Positions 1-6,138 of a stretch of 8,993 nt of DNA are shown here, one piece after another. The notes under the pieces are model-generated. The model worked only from the letters and a program-made list of their open reading frames with translations. It made no database searches and was not told where the DNA came from. Both the position numbers and the translations under genes were made by a program. The number at the start of each line of letters is the position of its first letter. Position 1 is the first letter of the stretch. The DNA is from Deltaproteobacteria bacterium (lineage in GTDB: Bacteria; Desulfobacterota; Binatia; Binatales; Binataceae): contig JAJYMR010000261.1 in assembly GCA_021786815.1 (NCBI GenBank), positions 1 to 8,993 on the forward strand, given 5' to 3'.

Positions 1-314
1 TCTTCGTATCGGGGCAGGTTGCTGTCGACAAGGAAGGCAAGATTGTCGGCGACGGCGATCTGAAGACGCAAATCAAAAAGGCGGCGGAGAACCTGATCGC
101 GGCGCTCGCCGCAGTGGGCGCGCAGCCCGCGGATATCGTCAAGATGAACACGTATATCGTGAATTACAGGCAACAGGATTACGCCGCGATGCGCGAGGCG
201 CGCGCGCTCCTGTTTCCCGACGGCGATCCGCCCGCCTCGACCCTGATCGGCGTTCATTCGCTGGCGGTCGAGGGGCTGCTCGCCGAAATCGAGGCAATCG
301 CCGCGCTGCCCTAA
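1..314 (+). CDS. RidA/YjgF/UK114-family protein, C-terminal part (5' end outside window)
   Basis: The frame is open from base 3 to the TAA at 312-314 and gives 103 residues of a protein that is usually about 130 long, so only the N-terminal strand is missing. Visible family features are FVSGQVAVD near the start, the helix around AAENLIAAL, the strand DIVKMNTYIV, and the closing PPASTLIGVHSL...EIEAIAALP. RidA proper deaminates reactive enamine/imine intermediates of amino-acid metabolism, and its signature has Arg after Pro-Ala (E. coli Arg105). Here the equivalent residue is Ser (PAST), while the Glu of EIEAIA is kept. This suggests a RidA-superfamily subgroup without the canonical imine deaminase activity. 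The substrate is unknown. There are 80 nt between its stop and the next gene. Family assignment is confident; function is not. Confidence 0.9.
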   Translation, partial: FVSGQVAVDKEGKIVGDGDLKTQIKKAAENLIAALAAVGAQPADIVKMNTYIVNYRQQDYAAMREARALLFPDGDPPASTLIGVHSLAVEGLLAEIEAIAALP

Positions 315-341
315 CAGCCGTTCGGCCCGCCGCGCCCCTTC

Positions 342-370
342 TTGCTTCGTTTCTTTGATTTGCCGACAAT
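342..370 (+). promoter_or_regulatory. Possible sigma70-like promoter upstream of first DUF1329 gene
   Basis: TTGCTT (342-347) and GACAAT (365-370) are separated by 17 nt, 25 nt before the start codon. They match the -35 and -10 consensus at 3 and 4 of 6 positions. The region 335-362 is T-rich compared with its surroundings. This is weak evidence in a genome whose promoter consensus is not known. Confidence 0.25.
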
Positions 371-377
371 GTGTCGG
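363..377. repeat. Inverted repeat with 6-bp arms upstream of first DUF1329 gene
   Basis: CCGACA and TGTCGG are perfect inverted repeats separated by ATG. They lie 17 nt before the start codon and overlap the possible -10 box. The element could be an operator, or a small hairpin in the leader just before the ribosome-binding site. A 15-bp site can also occur by chance. Confidence 0.35.
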
Positions 378-383
378 GGGCGC

Positions 384-389
384 GGAGGG
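384..389 (+). promoter_or_regulatory. Ribosome-binding site fixing the start of the first DUF1329 gene
   Basis: GGAGGG is followed by AAACA and then ATG at 395, a near-ideal Shine-Dalgarno arrangement. It decides against the in-frame GTG at 371, which lies upstream of this site and would add eight charged residues (SGARRET...) before the signal peptide. Confidence 0.8.
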
Positions 390-394
390 AAACA

Positions 395-1696
395 ATGCGG
401 CACCTGTTTGGTGCGTGGCGATATTCGACTGCGGCGGCGCTCGCAATCGTCTTCGCATGTTCAATGGGAGCCGGAACTGCCGCAGCGCAGGTCAAACCCG
501 GCGATTTCATCACGCCACGCAACGCCTACAAGGTGAAGGGCTTGGTCGGGCCCGGACTTTACTGGCGGGTGACCCACGGGATGACGATGAAGATCGTCCC
601 GACCGGAACGATCGATTGGCCGCCGCCGTACAAGGACGCTACCGAAAAATATTCCGGCCAGGTCCGCCTCACTCCCGATCGCCAAAGCCTCGAAGGCTAC
701 GTCGCGGGACTGCCGTTCCCGTTCATTGACGCCAACGACCCGGATGCTGCGGTCAAAATCGCCTGGAACATGACCTTTCGCCCGATGTGGACCGACGATC
801 TCGACGCGCGCTTCTTCGGATGCCAGTCGGTTCGCGTAACCCCCGGGCGCGCTCGAAGCCGTGTCATCTACGCAAGCGAAATCGGCCATTACCGCACCTA
901 CAACGAGATCGGCCGCACCGAAGTCGAACCGTTGCCGATCGATCCCGATTTCAGAAAAACCGGCAGGATGTTCCTGACCGCGATGTATCCGCTGCTCGCA
1001 CCGGAGGATCTCTATGGCGGCGGAATAATCCGCTATCGTTACGCCGACCCGGTGCGCGGCGATGACGTATGGATCTGGAATCCGGGCGTGCGCCGCGTGC
1101 GCAGGGTCAACGAGGACCAGTTGGGCAGCGCGATCGGCCCCGACATGTTCAACGCGGACGACTACGCCGGCTTCGACGCCAAGAACGAAAACTACTTCTG
1201 GAAGTTCCTTGGCGAAAGACGGATGCTGGGCGCGCTTCACATAGGACGCGTACCGGCTCCCCCGTGTCCGACCGACGGCGGCGCGAGCCTGTGCCCGGCG
1301 GAGTGGGAACTCAGGCGCGTGTATATCGTGGAAGCGACGCCCAACCGAAAGCGCGTGCCCGAGGAGCTCTACTCAAGACACGTGCTGTACATCGACGCCG
1401 AGTCCTACGCCGTGCTCGGACAGGACCTCTATAACCGCAGCGGTGAACTGTTCCTGAACACCACGTACTGGATGACCTACCGGGACCGGCCGGTTCCGGA
1501 CGCCCGCGTCGCAATCTATCCGTTCAAACGCCTGTTCATCGTGGATACGTCGAGCCTTGACGTGCAAAGCGGATTTTCGACGTTCTGCTCGATGCCGATG
1601 CGCAACGCGCCCGAGCGCGAGTGCTGGTACATCAACATGGGCGCGGTGGACAAGTCGATGTGCACGGTGCGTGCGATGGTCGCGACGGCGCCTTAA
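395..1696 (+). CDS. DUF1329 periplasmic protein, copy A
   Basis: The 433-residue product starts with a Sec signal peptide: n-region MRHLFGAWRYS, hydrophobic AALAIVFACSMGAG, and likely signal peptidase I cleavage after TAAA (residue 31). There is no lipobox. The mature part matches the DUF1329 family (LolA-like fold by family annotation), with landmarks GDFITPRNA, WPPPYKDATEKY, GYVAGLPFPFID, GHYRTYNEIGRTEVEPLP, PGVRRVRR, YRDRPVPDARVAIYPFKR and CWYINMGAVDK. DUF1329 proteins have no settled function. They are often encoded beside DUF1302 and RND/MMPL transport genes in hydrophobic-substrate loci, so lipid or hydrophobic ligand handling at the outer membrane is plausible. No such partner is visible here. 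Six cysteines (143, 291, 300, 398, 410, 423) are shared with the copy downstream and may form disulfides in the periplasm. Family assignment is very confident; role is unknown. Confidence 0.93.
   Translation: MRHLFGAWRYSTAAALAIVFACSMGAGTAAAQVKPGDFITPRNAYKVKGLVGPGLYWRVTHGMTMKIVPTGTIDWPPPYKDATEKYSGQVRLTPDRQSLEGYVAGLPFPFIDANDPDAAVKIAWNMTFRPMWTDDLDARFFGCQSVRVTPGRARSRVIYASEIGHYRTYNEIGRTEVEPLPIDPDFRKTGRMFLTAMYPLLAPEDLYGGGIIRYRYADPVRGDDVWIWNPGVRRVRRVNEDQLGSAIGPDMFNADDYAGFDAKNENYFWKFLGERRMLGALHIGRVPAPPCPTDGGASLCPAEWELRRVYIVEATPNRKRVPEELYSRHVLYIDAESYAVLGQDLYNRSGELFLNTTYWMTYRDRPVPDARVAIYPFKRLFIVDTSSLDVQSGFSTFCSMPMRNAPERECWYINMGAVDKSMCTVRAMVATAP
637..832. repeat. Near-identical DNA patch shared with 2105-2300 (direct repeat, copy A side)
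   Basis: Aligned with 2105-2300 at a constant offset of 1468, this 196-bp segment differs at only six positions (694, 718, 742, 745, 747, 748), four of them clustered. It includes an 84-nt run without a mismatch (749-832). The preceding 115 nt or so of the same gene differ at about one base in eight, mostly at third codon positions. The patch codes for residues about 82-146. Confidence 0.85.
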
Positions 1697-1792
1697 CAGG
1701 CTCTCCGATTCCCGCTGAGCGCTTCGTCTCCGCGACGACCCTGCCTCGCGTGGGCTTGCGCGGTGTGACCATGGCGCTACGCGCGAGCGCGA

Positions 1793-1809
1793 TCTCTTGT
1801 GTCAAGAGA
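1793..1809. repeat. Inverted repeat with 7-bp arms between the DUF1329 copies
   Basis: TCTCTTG and CAAGAGA are perfect inverted repeats around TGT, placed 53 nt before the start of copy B in the 166-nt spacer. No U-rich run follows, so an intrinsic terminator is unlikely. A regulator-binding site for copy B is the more natural reading. The rest of the spacer (1697-1862) shows no convincing promoter boxes or gene. Confidence 0.4.
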
Positions 1810-1851
1810 CCGTTTCAGCAAATCTACCGTCCGGTCGACAACTTGTTAGTC

Positions 1852-1856
1852 AGGAG
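1852..1856 (+). promoter_or_regulatory. Ribosome-binding site fixing a GTG start for copy B
   Basis: AGGAG is followed by a 6-nt spacer and GTG at 1863. This start makes copy B exactly as long as copy A and places a clean signal peptide at the N terminus. The upstream in-frame TTG at 1797 lies inside the inverted repeat and would add 22 residues of non-secretory sequence. Confidence 0.75.
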
Positions 1857-1862
1857 AAGTTT

Positions 1863-3164
1863 GTGTCGGGATTGGTACGTTGCGCCGTCGTTTCAGTTAC
1901 GACGGCGCTGGCATTAGTCTTCGGATTGGTAGTCTTCGCCGCGCCGGCGTCCGCTCAGGTCAAGCCCGGCGATTTCATCACGCCCCGCAACGCTTCCAAG
2001 GTAAAAGACCTCGTCGCGCCCGGGCTTTACTGGCGGGTGACACACGGGATGACGATGAAGATCGTCCCTACCCGAGCGATCGATTGGCCCCCGCCATACA
2101 AGGATGCTACCGAAAAATATTCCGGCCAGGTCCGCCTCACTCCCGATCGCCAAAGCCTCGAGGGCTACGTCGCGGGACTGCCGTTTCCGTTCATTGACGC
2201 CAACGACCCCGACGTCGCGGTCAAAATCGCCTGGAACATGACCTTTCGCCCGATGTGGACCGACGATCTCGACGCGCGCTTCTTCGGATGCCAGTCGGTT
2301 TACGTCAACCCCGGCCATCGTTACAGCCGCATCATCGATCTGAGCGAAATCGGCCATTACCGCACCTACAACGAGATCGGCCGCACCGAGGTCGAACCGC
2401 TGCCGATCGATCCGGATTTCAAAAAGACCGGCAGGATGTTCCTGACCGGACTTTATCCGCTGCTGACGCCCGAAAACCTGCGCGGCCTTGGGCTGGTCCG
2501 CTTTCGCTACGCCGACCCCACGCGCGGCGACGACACGTGGCTATGGCAGCCCGGCGTGCGCCGCGTGCGCAGGATCAACCAGGACATCCTGACCAGCGCA
2601 ACCGGCGTCAACCAGTTCAACTCCGACGAGTACGCCGGCTTCAACGCGAAGAACGAGAATTACTACTGGAAATTCCTGGGCGAAAAGCGGATGCTCGGCG
2701 CCCTTCACGTGACGCAAGCGCCGGGGCATCCGTGTCCTACCGACGGCGGCGCCAGCTCATGCCCGGTCGAGTGGGAGCTCCGGCGCGTCTATATCCTGGA
2801 GGCGACGCCCAACCGCGAGCGCGTGCCCGAGGAACTATATTCAAAGCACATTCTTTATCTCGACGCCGAAACGTACGTGCTGCTGACCCAGGATCTTTAC
2901 GACCGCGCCGGCCAGCTATTCATGAACTACACCGACTGGCTGACCTATCGGGACCGTCCGGTTCCAGACGCCCGCGTCGCCATCTATCCGTTCAAGCGGA
3001 TTTTCGTCGTCAACGCTTCCAGCACCGACTTGCAGACCGGCTTCTCGACCTTCTGCTCGCTGCCGTTGCCGGATGCGCCCGAGCGCGAGTGCTGGTACAT
3101 CAACATGGGCGCGGTGGACAAGTCGATGTGCACGGTGCGCGCGATGGTCGCGGCAGCGCCGTAG
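1863..3164 (+). CDS. DUF1329 periplasmic protein, copy B (tandem paralogue)
   Basis: The product has 433 residues, the same as copy A, and starts at GTG. Its signal peptide MSGLVRC-AVVSVTTALALVFGLVVFAA is cleaved most likely after ASA at residue 31, so both mature proteins start at Gln32 (QVKPGDFITPRNA). From there to the end the two align without a gap, with about 77 differences in 402 residues by my count (about 81% identity). All six mature cysteines of copy A are kept. Differences concentrate in residues roughly 147-155, 182-235 and 285-292 and in the region before the last 40 residues; these may be ligand- or partner-facing loops. The 166-nt spacer with its own inverted repeat and strong ribosome-binding site suggests copy B can be expressed separately. 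It ends 36 nt before the end of the convergent phosphorylase gene. Function is unknown, as for copy A. Confidence 0.93.
   Translation: MSGLVRCAVVSVTTALALVFGLVVFAAPASAQVKPGDFITPRNASKVKDLVAPGLYWRVTHGMTMKIVPTRAIDWPPPYKDATEKYSGQVRLTPDRQSLEGYVAGLPFPFIDANDPDVAVKIAWNMTFRPMWTDDLDARFFGCQSVYVNPGHRYSRIIDLSEIGHYRTYNEIGRTEVEPLPIDPDFKKTGRMFLTGLYPLLTPENLRGLGLVRFRYADPTRGDDTWLWQPGVRRVRRINQDILTSATGVNQFNSDEYAGFNAKNENYYWKFLGEKRMLGALHVTQAPGHPCPTDGGASSCPVEWELRRVYILEATPNRERVPEELYSKHILYLDAETYVLLTQDLYDRAGQLFMNYTDWLTYRDRPVPDARVAIYPFKRIFVVNASSTDLQTGFSTFCSLPLPDAPERECWYINMGAVDKSMCTVRAMVAAAP
2105..2300. repeat. Near-identical DNA patch shared with 637-832 (direct repeat, copy B side)
   Basis: This is the copy B partner of the patch in copy A, about 97% identical. 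Shorter perfect matches at the same offset occur at 2343-2389 (47 nt, matching 875-921) and 3075-3139 (65 nt, matching 1607-1671). Synonymous positions are conserved in these blocks, unlike the rest of the pair. Confidence 0.85.
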
Positions 3165-3200
3165 GAGCGGGGCGCCCGCGGGCCGGATAAAGCGGCGCCG

Positions 3201-4706
3201 CTAGAAGCCGAAGGTGACGATCTGCGGGTGCGTCTGCGCGTAGTCGCGCGCGAACTCCAGTTGCTCGGGGCTTTCGGCGTGGATTTCGATAAGGTCCTCG
3301 TCCTTTCCGACCACCTCGCCGATTCCGTGCAACAGGCGCACGCCGGCCGAAAGATTGGCGGGCGCGCCCGCGCGCTTGGCCACGCGCGCAATCTCCCAAC
3401 AATCGACCTCGCGAATGCGCCCGTCGGCCGGCGCCTTGACCGAGCATCGGTAGGGCGCCTCGGCCGGCAACTCGCGCGCGCCCTGCGCCGCGACGATCTC
3501 CTCGAACTTTCTGAATGCCGCGCCTGAATCCAGGGCCTGTTGCGCCGCGCGATAGCCGTGCGTCGCGGGAACGACCCCGGTCAACTCGAGCAGCCGCGCG
3601 GCGAGATAGAGCGATTTCTCGCGCAGGTCCATCGGCGCTCCCGGCTCGCGCTTCAACACCGACAGCACGTCCATCGCCTCCAGCCGCGGGCCGATCCCGC
3701 GTCCGATCGGCCCGCGCGCCTCGGTCGTGATCACCGAAAGCTTCAGGTCTATCTGCTCGGCAACCGCGCGGAACATCGAGCGCAGATGCTCGGCCGCCGT
3801 AAGCGAGCGCACCTTTGCGGTCGGGCCCACGGGTATGTCGATGAGCACGTGAGTCGCGCCGACGGTCTTTTTCTTTGCCAGAATCGAGGCGACCATCTGC
3901 GCCTCGGTGTCGATCTCCATCGGGCGCTCGACGGTGATCAGGATGTCATCGGCGGGAGCGAGTTCCAGCGCGCCGCCCCACGCGATGCATCCTCCCACCT
4001 TCTCGACCACCTCATGCAGTTTGGGCGGCTTGAGCGCAACCTCCGCGATCACCCCCATCGTATCCGCCGTCCCGGCCGAACTTGTGATCGCGCGCGACGA
4101 CGTCTTGGGCACCTTGAGGCCCATCGAGGCAAGAATTGGCACCACCACCATCGTGGTCCGATTGCCCGGGATTCCGCCGACGCAATGCTTGTCGGCGATC
4201 GGCCCGGGTCCGAACTCCAGCCGTTCGCCCGTGCCGATCATCGCGCGCGTGTAATCGGCCAGCTCCTGCGTGTCGAGGCCGCGCAGCGCGCATCCGAGCA
4301 CGAACATCGAAAGCTCGACGCGCGAATAGCGATGGCGCACGACGTCCGACAGGATCCTGTCGAACGCCTCGCGCTCCAACCGATGGCCGCGCAGTTTTGC
4401 GCGCACCAGATCCACGCTTCGCGGCGCGACCGCCAGCGTCGCGTTGACCATGCTCCCTTCGGGCAGACCGAGGTCGCGGAAAGCCTGATCGACAAGCCCT
4501 ATTTCGTCGGGCGCGACCAGTTGGTCGCGGCAGAAGCTGAGCACTCCTATCACCTCGCGCTTCTCGCCCGTCACCGGATGAATTCCCATCACGTGCGCGC
4601 GGTCCATCGGGTTGAAACCGAGGCTGCCCGTGCGTATCGAACTCTCGTGGATCGCGATCACATGCTCGCCAAGCGTATCCACGCGAAGATGTTTTAAGCG
4701 GAACAT
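3201..4706 (-). CDS. Type 2 thymidine/AMP phosphorylase family protein
   Basis: The 501-residue product fits the type 2 subfamily of thymidine/pyrimidine-nucleoside phosphorylases. That group includes archaeal AMP phosphorylase (AMP + Pi to adenine + ribose 1,5-bisphosphate) and bacterial proteins annotated as thymidine phosphorylase. It is longer than E. coli DeoA (about 440) because of an N-terminal domain (about residues 1-85) typical of this subfamily. The phosphorylase core carries GPGPIADKHCVGGIPGNRTT (166-185) and SSRAITSSAGTADTMG (203-218, the family signature region), then GGCIAWGGALELAPADD (238-254) and GPTAKVRS (294-301). The signature ends in Gly where family members usually have Glu. 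Start: ATG at 4706, with GAGGTG at 4715-4720 eight nt upstream. It is the last gene of a three-gene operon, 15 nt after the ribonuclease gene. Family is confident; whether it prefers NMPs or pyrimidine nucleosides is inferred, with NMPs favoured. Confidence 0.9.
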   Translation of the reverse strand: MFRLKHLRVDTLGEHVIAIHESSIRTGSLGFNPMDRAHVMGIHPVTGEKREVIGVLSFCRDQLVAPDEIGLVDQAFRDLGLPEGSMVNATLAVAPRSVDLVRAKLRGHRLEREAFDRILSDVVRHRYSRVELSMFVLGCALRGLDTQELADYTRAMIGTGERLEFGPGPIADKHCVGGIPGNRTTMVVVPILASMGLKVPKTSSRAITSSAGTADTMGVIAEVALKPPKLHEVVEKVGGCIAWGGALELAPADDILITVERPMEIDTEAQMVASILAKKKTVGATHVLIDIPVGPTAKVRSLTAAEHLRSMFRAVAEQIDLKLSVITTEARGPIGRGIGPRLEAMDVLSVLKREPGAPMDLREKSLYLAARLLELTGVVPATHGYRAAQQALDSGAAFRKFEEIVAAQGARELPAEAPYRCSVKAPADGRIREVDCWEIARVAKRAGAPANLSAGVRLLHGIGEVVGKDEDLIEIHAESPEQLEFARDYAQTHPQIVTFGF

Positions 4707-4714
4707 CGATCATG

Positions 4715-4720
4715 CACCTC
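4715..4720 (-). promoter_or_regulatory. Ribosome-binding site of the phosphorylase gene
   Basis: On the minus strand GAGGTG lies 8 nt before ATG (4706), inside the 15-nt gap after the ribonuclease stop codon at 4722-4724. This supports a single polycistronic message. Confidence 0.65.
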
Positions 4721-4721
4721 G

Positions 4722-6128
4722 TCAGTCAAGCCGCACCAGTTCCAGATGATGCGGAATCACGGCGTGCCATCCGAGCTTGCTGGTGATTTCCGCCTTGAGC
4801 GCCTGCGCCGCGGGAGGATCGCCGTGCACGATGTAAACGACCTCGGGCGGGGTCTCGGCCGTCGCGAGCCATTTGATGATTTCCTGCTGATCTGCGTGCA
4901 CCGAGAACGCGGGCACGTCAACGACTTCCGCCCGCACCGGCACGTAGCGCCCGAGCATCTTGAGCGAAGGCTCGCCCTCGAGCAGCCTTCGTCCGCGCGT
5001 GCCTTCGCTCTGGTAGCCGACCAGGATCACGGTGTTGCGCTTGTCGGGCAGGCGGTTGGCCAGATGGTGCAGCACGCGGCCCCCGGTCGCCATCCCGGAG
5101 GCCGAAATTATGATTATCGGTCCCTTCAAAAAGTTCAGCGCGATCGATTCGTCGACCGTGCGCACTTCATTATAGGACGCGGAATTGAACACGTCGCCGC
5201 TCACGTCCGGGCGCACCTCGGGGCTGCGCCGTTCGATCGCGCCGCGGTAGATGTGGAGCGCCGCCAGCGCCATCGGACTGTCCACGTAGATCGGAAGGTC
5301 GGGAATCCTGCCCGCGCGCACGAGTTGGCGCAGGTGGTAGATGATCACTTCGGTCCGATCGACGGCAAATGACGGAATCACGATCACGCCGCCGCGCTCG
5401 GCCGTGCGCCTGATTGCCTCCTCGAACACCTTGAGCGACTCCACGTCGTTGTGCAGCCGATCGCCGTAGGTGGATTCGACCACGATCGCGTCAACCGCCG
5501 GAACGGGCGCCGGTGGAAGCAGGATCGGATGAACGGGGCGGCCGAGATCGCCGCTGAACAGGATGCGACGCTTGCGCGCGCCATCGATGTCGACCAGGAC
5601 GTTCGCCGCGCCGAGGATATGGCCCGCGCGCCGGAACGTCACGCTCACGCCCGGAAGCAACTCCGCCGGGGTTTCGAAATCTGCCGGCTGCAGATGGTCG
5701 AGCGAACCGATAGCGTCATTCTCGGTGTAAAGCGCAAGCGCGGGACGATGCTTCGAGTAGCCGCGGCGGTTGGCGTAATCGGCTTCTTCCTCCTGCAGAT
5801 GCCCGCTGTCGGGCAGGACCACGCGGCAAAGATCGGCGGTTCCCTGCGTAACCGCGACTCGCTTCGCAAAACCCTCGCGGCAGAGCGCCGGAACGTATCC
5901 GCTGTGGTCGAGATGCGCGTGCGTCAGGACCACCGCGTCGATCGCCCTTGGCGCGACCGGAAGCGGATCCCAGTTGCGCAGGCGCAGTTCCTTCAGTCCC
6001 TGGAACAACCCGCAGTCGACCAGCGCAAGCCCGTCGCTGGTCGTAAGCGCGAACCTGCTCCCGGTAACGGTCCCGGCCGCGCCGAGAAAGCGCAGTATCG
6101 GCGCAAATCCCTTGACATTTTTGCTCAT
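4722..6128 (-). CDS. MBL-fold / beta-CASP RNA-processing nuclease
   Basis: The 468-residue protein has all landmarks of the metallo-beta-lactamase/beta-CASP ribonuclease family (CPSF73-like; bacterial TTHA0252 type). The zinc-site motif THAHLDHSG gives H70, H72, D74 and H75. H170 (RRAGHILGA) and D194 (FSGDLGR) follow. The beta-CASP insert begins near VESTYGDR (217-224), and SASGMATGGR (342-351), FSVHAD (H411) and VHGD (H435) close the active site. Such enzymes cut or trim RNA as endo- and/or 5'-exonucleases in the cytoplasm. The start is ATG at 6128, where AGGTG overlaps the stop of the upstream Prs gene; the frame extends upstream to 6191, but that part overlaps the Prs coding end and does not look like family sequence. 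Stop and start are 4 nt apart, so translation is probably coupled. Family is very confident; the RNA substrate is unknown. Confidence 0.95.
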   Translation of the reverse strand: MSKNVKGFAPILRFLGAAGTVTGSRFALTTSDGLALVDCGLFQGLKELRLRNWDPLPVAPRAIDAVVLTHAHLDHSGYVPALCREGFAKRVAVTQGTADLCRVVLPDSGHLQEEEADYANRRGYSKHRPALALYTENDAIGSLDHLQPADFETPAELLPGVSVTFRRAGHILGAANVLVDIDGARKRRILFSGDLGRPVHPILLPPAPVPAVDAIVVESTYGDRLHNDVESLKVFEEAIRRTAERGGVIVIPSFAVDRTEVIIYHLRQLVRAGRIPDLPIYVDSPMALAALHIYRGAIERRSPEVRPDVSGDVFNSASYNEVRTVDESIALNFLKGPIIIISASGMATGGRVLHHLANRLPDKRNTVILVGYQSEGTRGRRLLEGEPSLKMLGRYVPVRAEVVDVPAFSVHADQQEIIKWLATAETPPEVVYIVHGDPPAAQALKAEITSKLGWHAVIPHHLELVRLD

Positions 6129-6132
6129 CGAC

Positions 6133-6138
6133 TCACCT
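6133..6138 (-). promoter_or_regulatory. Ribosome-binding site of the ribonuclease gene, overlapping the Prs stop codon
   Basis: On the minus strand AGGTGA contains the TGA stop of the Prs gene (6133-6135) and sits 4 nt before ATG at 6128. Terminating ribosomes would land on the next start, an arrangement typical of translational coupling. Confidence 0.7.

Noticed and set aside
461..1240. Long antisense frame (259 codons) opposite the first DUF1329 gene
   Set aside because: It is opposite a gene with clear family motifs, its translation resembles no family, and the same kind of shadow appears opposite copy B because of similar codon composition.
3165..3202. GC-rich dyads in the convergent gap (GCGGG-GCG-CCCGC at 3167-3179, GCCCGCGGGC at 3174-3183, AGCGGCGCCGCT at 3191-3202) as a bidirectional terminator
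   Set aside because: The hairpins are short or loopless and no U-tract follows on either strand. Such dyads are common by chance at this GC content, so I cannot call a terminator.
3540..4697. 385-codon plus-strand frame opposite the phosphorylase gene
   Set aside because: It is rich in Arg, His and Ala, as expected from the complement of GC-rich coding DNA. The opposite strand encodes an unmistakable phosphorylase.
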